From UBA2897 sp036733925 (GTDB taxonomy: Bacteria > Bacillota > Negativicutes > Selenomonadales > Selenomonadaceae): a stretch of DNA of 54,970 nt. The notes beneath the pieces are model-generated. The model had not been told where the DNA came from, did no database searches, and saw only the letters and a list, made by a program, of their open reading frames with translations. Below are positions 1-8,406 of the stretch, piece by piece. Position 1 is the stretch's first letter, and every line of letters begins with the position of its first letter. A program made the position numbers and the translations under genes. Location of the stretch: the NCBI GenBank assembly GCA_036733925.1, contig DAIMZO010000012.1, positions 1 to 54,970 on the forward strand, read 5' to 3'.

Positions 1-54
1 AGAGGCCGAAAGTACTTGTCTGGAGACGGACTGGGAGGATAGGAAGTTGCCGGT
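1..54 (+). rRNA. rrf: 5S ribosomal RNA, 3' part
   Basis: The first bases match the 3' half of bacterial 5S rRNA: the GAAAGTACTTG segment, then GGAGAC and a GGGAGGATAGGAAGTTGCCGG 3' arm (shown here only in its recognisable parts). The 5' half lies outside the window, so this is a partial gene and its 3' end is approximate. Its position directly before a tRNA cluster suggests that the window begins at the tail of a 16S-23S-5S operon whose transcript runs on into the tRNAs. Confidence 0.8.
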
Positions 55-59
55 TTCAT

Positions 60-136
60 GGCGGCTTTGGTGAAGCGGTTAACACACTGGATTGTGGCTC
101 CAGCATGCGTGGGTTCGATCCCCACAAGTCGCCCCA
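60..136 (+). tRNA. tRNA-His (GTG)
   Basis: A complete cloverleaf is visible. The acceptor arm GCGGCTT (61-67) pairs with AAGTCGC (126-132). The extra G at 60 is the G-1 typical of tRNA-His and faces C73 at 133. The anticodon stem CTGGA/TCCAG encloses a loop with anticodon GTG. CCA is encoded at 134-136. It is the first tRNA after the 5S rRNA. Confidence 0.95.
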
Positions 137-143
137 TTTTTAT

Positions 144-219
<76 letters not shown>

Positions 220-233
220 TTTTAATTTTATAT

Positions 234-324
234 GGAGTGGTACTCAAGAGGCTGAAGAGGACGGTTTGCTAAATCGTTAGGCTGGGTAACTGGTGCGGAG
301 GTTCGAATCCTCTCCACTCCGCCA
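234..324 (+). tRNA. tRNA-Ser (GCT)
   Basis: The acceptor arm GGAGTGG (234-240) pairs with CCACTCC (314-320). The anticodon loop TTGCTAA gives anticodon GCT, reading AGC/AGU. The long variable arm (GGCTGGGTAACTGGT region) is the class II feature of serine tRNAs. CCA is encoded at 322-324. It is the last tRNA of the cluster. Confidence 0.95.
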
Positions 325-337
325 TTTTGAATTTTAA

Positions 338-366
338 GGACGCTGTTTGATTTGCAGCGTCTTTTT
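338..366 (+). terminator. Terminator of the rRNA/tRNA transcript
   Basis: A perfect 7-bp stem, GACGCTG (339-345) and CAGCGTC (355-361), is followed by five Ts (362-366). It lies directly after tRNA-Ser. Confidence 0.85.
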
Positions 367-394
367 GATTCCCATCAAAATCTTTTCTGGAATC

Positions 395-452
395 AAAAAG
401 CGGCCTGCCGGGTCAGCCCCGATTTTTCGTGAGACTGGCCGGACAGGCCGCG
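395..452 (-). terminator. Terminator of the lptA-like gene
   Basis: GCGGCCTG (400-407) pairs with CAGGCCGC (444-451), with further pairing inside. On the minus strand the hairpin is followed by TTTTT (plus-strand A run 395-399). It sits just after the stop of the minus-strand gene. Confidence 0.8.
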
Positions 453-477
453 CATTTTCATGGATAGGAAGTATGGG

Positions 478-1077
478 TCAAGGCTCGATGCGGTTCTTGG
501 CGAGGTTGAACGTGATGTGGTCGTAGGCATGGGCCTTGCCATTCTGTGATACGAGCACATGGCCGTCGAAAGAAACGAGGCGTTCTTTCCAGCGGTAGCT
601 CATGGTGTCCGCGCGGATGTTGAGTCCCGGCCGGGCCATGCCAACGCGGGTACCGAAGAACCAGGCCGCGCGTTCGTTGCCGCCGGCGTACATGGCATCG
701 CCGGTGAACAGGAGCTCACCTTCGGTGAGGGTGGTGCTGCCCTGCGTCCAGATCTCAAGCGTCTTCGGGCAGACCAGCGCGAGATTCGTCGAGATGACGC
801 GCTCGCCGTGGATGATGCGGACATGACCAGTCAGCGTATAGCGGCCGGTCTCTTCATTGTACGTACTGCTGTCCGCCGAGACGGTCGGCTGATCGTTTTC
901 GGGGAGATTGTCAAAAATCTCGTTGTACTGTTCGGCGGATGCCGTCGGTGTGATGGGCAGCGGGGCTGTGAACAGGCAGGCAGTCAGCGCGGACAGGAAG
1001 AAGAAACGGGAAAGCGCTTTGCGCTTCCGCGTGTGGGAAATCGAATTGCGCATTTTGCCCGGTTTATTTATCTGCAT
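478..1077 (-). CDS. OstA/LptA-like LPS transport protein
   Basis: This 199-residue exported protein resembles the OstA/LptA family, whose members form a beta-jellyroll bridge carrying lipopolysaccharide from inner to outer membrane. The N-terminus is basic, followed by a hydrophobic stretch (about residues 24-47) ending in SAEQ, a plausible signal peptide. The remainder (about 60-195) is a chain of short beta strands with the pattern TLTGHVRI...GDAMYAGG...VSFDGHVLV seen in OstA repeats. The start at 1077 is supported by an AAGGAG site 7 bases upstream. The gene stands alone and is divergent from dgt. LPS transport fits a diderm Firmicute. The exact role (LptA or a paralogue) cannot be fixed from sequence reading alone. 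Confidence 0.7.
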   Translation of the reverse strand: MQINKPGKMRNSISHTRKRKALSRFFFLSALTACLFTAPLPITPTASAEQYNEIFDNLPENDQPTVSADSSTYNEETGRYTLTGHVRIIHGERVISTNLALVCPKTLEIWTQGSTTLTEGELLFTGDAMYAGGNERAAWFFGTRVGMARPGLNIRADTMSYRWKERLVSFDGHVLVSQNGKAHAYDHITFNLAKNRIEP

Positions 1078-1124
1078 GGGAATCTCCTTATGTCAATGTT
1101 CAATGGTTTCTTTTTTCTCTCTTT

Positions 1125-1153
1125 ATTTTACCTTATCAGAGGATATTTTGCAA
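1125..1153 (-). promoter_or_regulatory. Sigma-70 type promoter for the lptA-like gene
   Basis: Reading the minus strand, -35 TTGCAA (1148-1153) and -10 TAAAAT (1125-1130) are separated by 17 bases. The start codon follows about 48 bases downstream. Confidence 0.6.
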
Positions 1154-1241
1154 AAATTGTCGGGAGCAGGCAGGAAATCGGCGTCCGTGTGCGTAACTAT
1201 GCCTATAGCAGCGAAAATGCGGACGAAAAGAGGGAAAGGAT

Positions 1242-2240
1242 ATGACGATACGCGAACAGAATGAGGAGCTGGAATACCGGATCCTGTCGCCGCGAGCAGC
1301 AAAGAGCCGCGAGGCGCAGCGTGAGCGACCGATGGAGGAGTGCCCGGTGCGTACGAAGTTCCAACGCGACCGGGACCGCATCTTGCATTCGAAGTCGTTC
1401 CGCCGGCTCAAGCATAAGACGCAGGTCTATATCACGTCGGGTGACCACTACCGCACGCGTATGACGCACAGCCTCGAGGTTGCACAGATCTCAAGGACAA
1501 TCGCGCGGGCCTTGCGGCTGAACGAGGACCTGACGGAGGCCATCGCGATGGGGCACGACGTTGGGCATACGCCGTTCGGGCATTCCGGCGAGGGTGCCCT
1601 CGCGGAGCTCGCCGGGCATTTCCGGCACAACGAACAGAGCCTGCGTGTCGTGAAGTTCCTCGAGCATGATGGCCGCGGGCTGAACCTGACGCGTGAGACG
1701 ATGGACGGCATCGTGAATCACACGGGGAAGAATCAGCCGCGGACGCTCGAGGGGCAAATCGTGCGCACGGCGGACCGCATCGCGTATCTCTGCCATGACT
1801 ACGATGACAGCCTGCGCGCGGGACTGCTGCACGAAGGCGACCTGCCGGCCGTGGTCTACGAGCGCTTCGGTCCGGATTCGTCATCGATGATCACGGCGAT
1901 GGTCCTGGATATGATCCGGAACTCCGAGGGAAAAGACGTCGTACGTCCGTCAGATGAGGTCAAGGCGGTCATGGACACGTTCCGCGCGTTCATGTTCGAG
2001 CACATCTACCTGTCGAAGGCGCTCGAGCATGAGCGACAGCAGGCCGTTTTCGTGCTGAAAAGCCTGTTCATGCATTTCACGGATCATTTTGAGGAACTGC
2101 CGGAGGCATTCATCCGGCGCGAAGAGCGCTGGAGCCGGCAGCAGATTGTCGTCGATTACGTGTCGGGACTCACGGACAGCTACGCCGTGCAGCTCTTCAC
2201 GAAGATCTTCATGCCGCCGCTCTGGCAGATGCCCGTGTAA
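1242..2240 (+). CDS. dgt: dGTP triphosphohydrolase (dGTPase-like)
   Basis: A 332-residue HD-superfamily dNTPase that hydrolyses dGTP, and often other dNTPs, to the nucleoside and tripolyphosphate. The HD metal site is clear: H76 in RMTHSLEV, H105-D106 in GHDVGHTPFGH, and D178 in RTADRIAY. The C-terminal part is helical and ends at VDYVSGLTDSYAVQLF, a typical end for the short Firmicute form. The start ATG follows a GGAAAGG site. It leads the dgt-dnaG-rpoD block but is separated from dnaG by a terminator-like hairpin. Confidence in the family is high. The preferred nucleotide is inferred. Confidence 0.9.
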   Translation: MTIREQNEELEYRILSPRAAKSREAQRERPMEECPVRTKFQRDRDRILHSKSFRRLKHKTQVYITSGDHYRTRMTHSLEVAQISRTIARALRLNEDLTEAIAMGHDVGHTPFGHSGEGALAELAGHFRHNEQSLRVVKFLEHDGRGLNLTRETMDGIVNHTGKNQPRTLEGQIVRTADRIAYLCHDYDDSLRAGLLHEGDLPAVVYERFGPDSSSMITAMVLDMIRNSEGKDVVRPSDEVKAVMDTFRAFMFEHIYLSKALEHERQQAVFVLKSLFMHFTDHFEELPEAFIRREERWSRQQIVVDYVSGLTDSYAVQLFTKIFMPPLWQMPV

Positions 2241-2318
2241 AGGTTTACAAAAATATTGCGCGGGAAAAGGATATCCGGAATCTTTGTTGAATATATAAAG
2301 ACAGGAGGTGCTGGCCAG

Positions 2319-2357
2319 CCCCCCTTTTTCCGCAGAGGCGGGAAAGGGAGTCTTTTT
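2319..2357 (+). terminator. Probable terminator after dgt
   Basis: An imperfect GC-rich stem, CCCCTTTTTCCGC against GCGGGAAAGGG, has an AGAG loop and is followed by TCTTTTT. It ends about 115 bases before dnaG. Confidence 0.55.
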
Positions 2358-2471
2358 ACAAAAAAGTAATTTTTTTGGATGAAAAAGAAGGATTTTTTCA
2401 GGCGGCATCGAATATTCTACAGGCAACGCGAATCGGGTACGTATGAGCGAAATGAGGGGAAGCAGGCAGCC

Positions 2472-4298
2472 ATGGACAAGGAAAAGATGGATGCGTTTGT
2501 CGCGGCGGTCAAGGATCGCACCGACATCCTGCATGTCGTACAGGCCTATGTCCCCCTCAAGGCGCGCGGCGGCCGGTACTGGGGGCTCTGCCCGTTCCAT
2601 CACGAGAAGACGCCATCGTTTTCCGTGGTGCCGGAGAAGGGGTTCTACTACTGCTTCGGCTGCCATGCCGGCGGCAATGCGTTCAATTTCCTGTCGAAGA
2701 TCGAGAACATCACGTATTTTGAAGCAATCAAGATGCAGGCGGAGAAGCTCGGTATCCCGATGCCATCCCGTCACCAGTCGAAAGCGGAGGTCGAGCAGGA
2801 AAGGGAACGCGAGGATCTGCGCAAAGTCAATGCGATGGCGCGGGATTTCTACCATAACTGCCTGATGCTGACGCGGTTCGGCGCGCCCGGCAAGAAGTAT
2901 TTCGCGGGGCGCGGGATTCAGGATGCGACGATTGCGGAGTTCCACCTCGGCTACGCGCCGGATGCGTGGGACAAGCTCTCGAGCGCTTTCCAGAAGCGCG
3001 GGGTCAGCGAGAAACTGCTGATTAAGACGGGGCTCGCCTCGCCGCGCAAGAACGGCGCGGGGGTCTACGACCGGTTCCGCGGCCGCGTGATCATTCCGAT
3101 TGCGGACATCCGCGGGCAGGTCGTCGGATTCGGCGGCCGGGTGCTCGACGACAGCAAGCCGAAATATCTCAATACGCCAGAGACGATTCTCTTCAACAAA
3201 CGGAGGCTGCTGTTCGGGCTCGACCGCGCCCATCGCGCGATACAGGATGCGGATTACGCGATCATCGTCGAGGGCTATATGGACGCGATATCGGTATTCG
3301 ATGCAGGCGTGCACAACGTCGTCGCTTCGCTCGGCACCGCGTTCACGGCGGAGCATGCGAAGCTCCTGCTGCGCTATACCTCCAACCTCGTGTTCTGCTA
3401 CGACAGCGACGAGGCGGGGCAGAAGGCGACGATGCGCGCGCTGACAATCGTCCGGAACACCGGCGCGAACGTCCGCGTGATCGTCGTGCCGGACGGCAAG
3501 GATCCGGACGAGTTCATTCGGAAGCACGGCGCGGACGCGTTCCGCAAGCTCGCAGCGGATGCAAAGGATCTCGTCGAGTACCGGCTCGCGTACGTGCTCT
3601 CACACGTGCGCTACGATACGCTCGCCGGCAAGACGCAGGCCATTCAGGAGATGGCGCCGGTGCTCGCGGGAATCCGCGACGCCGCACGCGTCGTCGAGTA
3701 CCGGCGGCGCCTCGCGCAGACCCTGATGCTTGATGAGGGCGTTGTGAGCGGAGAGCTCCGCCGTTACGCGAAGATGGATATCCCGGAGGAACGGGACGTG
3801 CGGCCGGCCGCTGCGAAACAGCGTCCCCCTGTGCGGAAACCGGATGACGCGCTCGAGAAGGCGGGCCGCATCGTCGTGCGGATGGTCTGGGCTGACCCGG
3901 AGCTGCTCGCACATGTGAAGAGCATGGTGCCAATCGAGAGCATCCCGGTGCCGGAGCAGCGCGAGATTCTCGGATACATCGAGAAGATTGCGGCGGAGGG
4001 CGGCACGCCAGACGACGTGCAGGCGGCCGCGGCGCTCAGCGAGGCGGCGGGCGAGGAGCTCGCTCGTGCCATCGCTGGGGATGACCCGTCCGAACACGTG
4101 GATGATGACGATGAGGCCGCAGCCAGGGCCATGCAGGCGTATCAGGACTCCCTGCAGGCCCTGCGGAATGCGTGCCTCGAGGCGCAGTATATGGAACATA
4201 CCCGGCTGGCGGAGAACGCCATGCGGGAGGGCAATACCGGGCTTTGGCGGGAAGAAACGCAGAAAGCCATGGATTTCAGAAAGCAGAAGATCGAATAA
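2472..4298 (+). CDS. dnaG: DNA primase
   Basis: A 608-residue primase that makes RNA primers at the replication fork. The CHC2 zinc finger is complete, with C40, H43, C61 and C64 in the GLCPFHHEKTPSF...YCFGCHAGG region. The central Toprim domain carries IIVEGYMDA (E267) and CYDSDEAGQ. The C-terminal third is helical and would bind DnaB helicase. The frame stays open upstream to 2379. ATG 2472 is chosen because the family starts with a short segment before DIL-VV-YV and because GAGGGGA lies 11 bases upstream. It is followed 70 bases later by rpoD, the classic macromolecular-synthesis order. Confidence 0.95.
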   Translation: MDKEKMDAFVAAVKDRTDILHVVQAYVPLKARGGRYWGLCPFHHEKTPSFSVVPEKGFYYCFGCHAGGNAFNFLSKIENITYFEAIKMQAEKLGIPMPSRHQSKAEVEQEREREDLRKVNAMARDFYHNCLMLTRFGAPGKKYFAGRGIQDATIAEFHLGYAPDAWDKLSSAFQKRGVSEKLLIKTGLASPRKNGAGVYDRFRGRVIIPIADIRGQVVGFGGRVLDDSKPKYLNTPETILFNKRRLLFGLDRAHRAIQDADYAIIVEGYMDAISVFDAGVHNVVASLGTAFTAEHAKLLLRYTSNLVFCYDSDEAGQKATMRALTIVRNTGANVRVIVVPDGKDPDEFIRKHGADAFRKLAADAKDLVEYRLAYVLSHVRYDTLAGKTQAIQEMAPVLAGIRDAARVVEYRRRLAQTLMLDEGVVSGELRRYAKMDIPEERDVRPAAAKQRPPVRKPDDALEKAGRIVVRMVWADPELLAHVKSMVPIESIPVPEQREILGYIEKIAAEGGTPDDVQAAAALSEAAGEELARAIAGDDPSEHVDDDDEAAARAMQAYQDSLQALRNACLEAQYMEHTRLAENAMREGNTGLWREETQKAMDFRKQKIE

Positions 4299-4368
4299 AT
4301 GACCAATAGATTGTGTAAGTATTTTGAGATGGAGAACGAAAAAGCGACGGAGAACAGGGGGCAGCTCA

Positions 4369-5475
<1,107 letters not shown>

Positions 5476-5518
5476 TCTTGGCTGCACACGCATCTTCCTG
5501 GTTTTTTTCAAAAAAGTA

Positions 5519-5547
5519 TTGACAAGGAAGGCGAAAATGCGTATAAT
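5519..5547 (+). promoter_or_regulatory. Consensus promoter for tRNA-Asn
   Basis: A perfect -35 TTGACA (5519-5524) and a perfect -10 TATAAT (5542-5547) are spaced by 17 bases, 18 bases before the tRNA gene. This is the strongest promoter match in the window. Confidence 0.9.
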
Positions 5548-5565
5548 AATACTTGTTGTTGAGAT

Positions 5566-5641
5566 TCCTCGATAGCTCAGCCGGTAGAGCACCTGACTGT
5601 TAATCAGGCTGTCGCAGGTTCGAATCCTGCTCGAGGAGCCA
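5566..5641 (+). tRNA. tRNA-Asn (GTT)
   Basis: The acceptor arm TCCTCGA (5566-5572) pairs with TCGAGGA (5631-5637). The anticodon stem CTGAC/ATCAG holds a loop with anticodon GTT. CCA is encoded at 5639-5641. It is a single-gene unit with its own promoter and terminator. Confidence 0.96.
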
Positions 5642-5649
5642 GAAATCAC

Positions 5650-5680
5650 AGCGGTGCAGCGTATGCTGCACCGCTTTTTC
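5650..5680 (+). terminator. Terminator after tRNA-Asn
   Basis: A perfect 11-bp stem, AGCGGTGCAGC (5650-5660) and GCTGCACCGCT (5665-5675), has a GTAT loop and a T-rich tail. Confidence 0.9.
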
Positions 5681-5734
5681 GTTATCAAGAAAAGCCTCCC
5701 CATGAGGGATGGCTTCAGGGGTGGGAGGACGAAT

Positions 5735-6421
5735 ATGAAACTGGATGACCGCCTGCAGGCGCTGGAGGATTTTGTGCCGGAGGGATCGCGTGCCGCGGAT
5801 ATCGGCACGGATCACGGGTATCTGGCCGTTGCGCTCGTCGAGAGCGGAAAGGCTGTGCACGTGATTGCGAGCGATTTGAACCGCGGGCCCTGCGAGGCCG
5901 CGAAGCGGACGGTCGCGGAGGCCGGGCTAGGGAAATCCATCGACGTCCGTCAGGGGGATGGCCTCGCGCCGCTCGCGCCAGGCGAGGCCGATACCATATG
6001 CATCGCGGGCATGGGCGGCGTGCTGATGACGCAGATCCTCGAGGCGGGCGCAGACGTGCTCGCGGAAACGCGCCGGCTCGTCCTGCAGCCGATGAACGGC
6101 GCCGGGAAGCTCCGCCGCTGGCTCTACCAAAATGGCTGGCATATTGACGGCGAGAAGCTCGCGGTCGCGGATGGGAGGCTCTACGAGATCCTGACGGCCG
6201 TGCCCGGCAAGGCGCCGATGCCGGAGCCGATTCTGCTCGAGATCGGGCCCGTGCTCTGGCAAGAGAAGCCCGCACTCCTGCGGCAGCATATCGAGGCCCT
6301 GCTGTTCTCGGCGCGCCGCGAGACCGCCGGTATGGAGAAAAGCGAGCAAGCCGTGAAGAGCGAGAAATACCGGCTGGTCAAAGCGTATATTGAGGCGCTC
6401 GAAAACTATCTCAAGGGCTGA
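5735..6421 (+). CDS. trmK: tRNA (adenine(22)-N1)-methyltransferase
   Basis: A 228-residue class I SAM-dependent methyltransferase of the TrmK/YqfN family, which modifies A22 of tRNA. Motif I is AADIGTDHGYLA. SDLNRGPCEAAK is the acidic-end strand contacting SAM, and IAGMGG is the family signature. A helical C-terminal extension (about 165-228) includes the charged MEKSEQAVKSEKYR segment expected for TrmK. ATG 5735 is preceded by GGGAGGA. The frame is open back to 5654, but that part overlaps the tRNA terminator. The rpoD-trmK-nif3 order matches that of Bacillus and relatives. Confidence 0.9.
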   Translation: MKLDDRLQALEDFVPEGSRAADIGTDHGYLAVALVESGKAVHVIASDLNRGPCEAAKRTVAEAGLGKSIDVRQGDGLAPLAPGEADTICIAGMGGVLMTQILEAGADVLAETRRLVLQPMNGAGKLRRWLYQNGWHIDGEKLAVADGRLYEILTAVPGKAPMPEPILLEIGPVLWQEKPALLRQHIEALLFSARRETAGMEKSEQAVKSEKYRLVKAYIEALENYLKG

Positions 6422-6515
6422 CGCGTCCGGAGAAAACGGCTGACGCCGGGGAAACCATACAGCCGGTGATATGGCCTTTGTATGATGGATGCAAGCGGAA
6501 AAGGAGGAAATGCCG

Positions 6516-7316
6516 ATGGTGACTGTGGAGACGATTGCCGGAATCATGGAGCGGATTGCCCCGCGGCGTTACGCGGAGAATTGGGACAATCCGGGGCTGC
6601 TCGTCGGGAGCCCGGACGCCGAGGTGCGGAAGATTTTCGTGTGCCTCGACGTCAGTACGGGCGTGATCCGCGAGGCCGTGCATGAACAGGCCGACCTCAT
6701 CGTATCGCATCACCCGCTGATCTTCCGCGGGCAGAAGGCGGTGCGGACAGATGAGCCGGTCGGAAGGCTCATCCGGCTTCTGTTGAAGCACGATATCGCG
6801 GCCTTTGCGGCGCACACGAACCTCGATATTGCGGCGGGCGGCGTCAACGATGTGCTCGCGGAGCGAATCGGGCTGACGGCCGTCGAGCCGTTTGTCCCGG
6901 TGCCGGGCGGCGAGGGGCTCAGCATGGGCCGCATGGGGAGGCTCGCCGCACCGACAGATCTCGAGGACTTCGCAAAACAGGTCAAGGCCGCGCTGCCAGT
7001 CACGGCTATCCGCTATGTCAAGGCGGACGAGCACCGCATCGAGCGTGTTGCGCTCTGCAGCGGCAGCGGCGCGGAATTCATCGGGCAGGCCGCGGCGATG
7101 GGCGCGGATGTTTACGTGACGGGGGATGTGAAGTATCACGACGTGCAGCTCGCGAAGGGGCTCGGGCTCGACGTCATCGACGCGGGGCATTTCGGCACGG
7201 AGTTCCCTGTCGTTCCGGTGCTCGCAAAACGCCTGCGCGCGGAGCTCGCGGCAGACGGCCTCGATATACCCGTGATCGAGGACACGGAATCACAGGACTT
7301 TTTTCAGACTATTTAA
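6516..7316 (+). CDS. Nif3-like dinuclear metal-centre protein (YqfO family)
   Basis: A 266-residue member of the Nif3/DUF34 family. These proteins bind two metals; their cellular role is unsettled, and GTP cyclohydrolase I type 2 is a common but doubtful label. Likely metal ligands are in SHHPLIF (about residue 61), AHTNLD and DAGHFGTE near the C-terminus. The start at 6516 is chosen because AGGAGG lies 8 bases upstream. ATGs at 6489 and 6510 are in frame but badly spaced. It lacks the central insert of the longer YqfO proteins. The trmK neighbour is a conserved pairing in Firmicutes. Confidence 0.85.
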   Translation: MVTVETIAGIMERIAPRRYAENWDNPGLLVGSPDAEVRKIFVCLDVSTGVIREAVHEQADLIVSHHPLIFRGQKAVRTDEPVGRLIRLLLKHDIAAFAAHTNLDIAAGGVNDVLAERIGLTAVEPFVPVPGGEGLSMGRMGRLAAPTDLEDFAKQVKAALPVTAIRYVKADEHRIERVALCSGSGAEFIGQAAAMGADVYVTGDVKYHDVQLAKGLGLDVIDAGHFGTEFPVVPVLAKRLRAELAADGLDIPVIEDTESQDFFQTI

Positions 7317-7328
7317 GGGGTGCATCGT

Positions 7329-8240
7329 ATGAAGGAGAGTTTTCGCCGGCACGCTGGCCGCTATGCAGAGATTACGCTCGGCTGCCTGATCACCTGCCTC
7401 GGCTTCAACCTATTCCTGATCCCGGGACACCTGCTGACCGGCGGGATTTCCGGTGTCGCGCTGATCATCTACTATATGACAGGCCTGCCCGTCGGCGCGC
7501 AGAACTTCGTCTACAATCTGCCAATCCTGTATCTCGCGTACAAGGTGTTCGGCAAGCTCTATGCCTGGGACACGATTGTCGGTACGATATTGCTGTCGTT
7601 CTTCATCGACGCGATGCATTTCGTCGTCGGGTGGCAGATTGTCGACGATGTGCTGCTGAATGCGATTTTCGGCGGCGTGCTCGCGGGCATCGGGTTCGGC
7701 CTCGTGTTCCGCGCGAACGCGAACACGGGCGGCTTCGATGTGCTCGCGGCCGTCGCGAAGAAATATTTCTCGACGGATGTCGGCACGGCGGTCTTCGTCA
7801 TGAACTTCATCATCGTCATGGGCTCGGCCTTCCTGTTCACGCTGAAGGAGTCGCTGTTCTCGATCATCGCGATTTACGTGATGGCGGAGCTCACGAACCG
7901 CGTCGTTGCCGGCCTGAACCGCGAGAAGTCCATCGTCGTGATTTCGCCGCAGGCCGAGACCATCTGCCGTGAAATCATGGAACGGGTGCACCGCGGCGTG
8001 ACCTATATCGACGGCCGCGGCGGCTTCGCCGGCGAGCGCAAGGACATTCTGTTCGTCGTCGTGCGCCTGACGCAGGTCAGCCGCGTCAAGGCCATCGTCG
8101 AGGCGAACGACCCGCAGGCTTTCATGATTGTCTCCGATACCTCCGAGGTATCCGGCAAGGGCTTCACCCTCGAATGCGAGAGCTACGCCGAGGCGCGCCG
8201 CCGCTGGGATGAGGCGCATCCCAAGGGCGCGAGAAAATAA
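7329..8240 (+). CDS. YitT-family membrane protein (DUF161 + DUF2179)
   Basis: A 303-residue protein. Residues 1-190 form about five hydrophobic segments, including ITLGCLITCLGFNLFLIPG and the glycine-rich GGISGVALIIYYMTGLPVG. This is followed by a soluble C-terminal DUF2179 domain (IVVISPQAETICREIMERV...GERKDILFVVVRLTQ). Such proteins are usually called YitT or YebE-like. Their function is not established. The start at 7329 has AAGGGG 8 bases upstream, and a GTG at 7320 is less well placed. Only 12 bases separate it from nif3, so the two are probably co-transcribed. Confidence 0.85.
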   Translation: MKESFRRHAGRYAEITLGCLITCLGFNLFLIPGHLLTGGISGVALIIYYMTGLPVGAQNFVYNLPILYLAYKVFGKLYAWDTIVGTILLSFFIDAMHFVVGWQIVDDVLLNAIFGGVLAGIGFGLVFRANANTGGFDVLAAVAKKYFSTDVGTAVFVMNFIIVMGSAFLFTLKESLFSIIAIYVMAELTNRVVAGLNREKSIVVISPQAETICREIMERVHRGVTYIDGRGGFAGERKDILFVVVRLTQVSRVKAIVEANDPQAFMIVSDTSEVSGKGFTLECESYAEARRRWDEAHPKGARK

Positions 8241-8296
8241 CATTTTCGCGCTGAGAAAGACATTTCAAAAAAATTCCTGCATTGGACGTTACGGAG

Positions 8297-8326
8297 TTGA
8301 CGTTCGCACTTTCAGTAGGGTATAAT
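8297..8326 (+). promoter_or_regulatory. Promoter of leuS
   Basis: -35 TTGACG (8297-8302) and -10 TATAAT (8321-8326) are spaced by 18 bases. The predicted leader is about 75 nt. Confidence 0.8.
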
Positions 8327-8358
8327 AAACGTTAGCTGTAAAACGCGAAAGATGAGTG

Positions 8359-8381
8359 CCTGTCTGCATTTTGCAGGCAGG
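8359..8381 (+). promoter_or_regulatory. Leader hairpin upstream of leuS
   Basis: A 10-bp stem, CCTGTCTGCA (8359-8368) and TGCAGGCAGG (8372-8381), has a 3-base loop. No T run follows, so it is not an intrinsic terminator. No T-box core (GGTGGTACCGCG) is present. It may stabilise the mRNA or act on translation, but no role can be assigned. Confidence 0.45.
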
Positions 8382-8406
8382 TATTCTGGTATCAGGGGGA
8401 ATAGAC

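Noticed and set aside
1950..3527. Minus-strand open frame of 525 codons opposite dgt and dnaG
   Set aside because: It runs antisense to two clearly conserved genes, and its translation is rich in R, H, E and L, as expected from the reverse of GC-rich coding DNA.
8327..8406. T-box for leuS
   Set aside because: No GGTGGTACCGCG core and no terminator. The leader is far too short.
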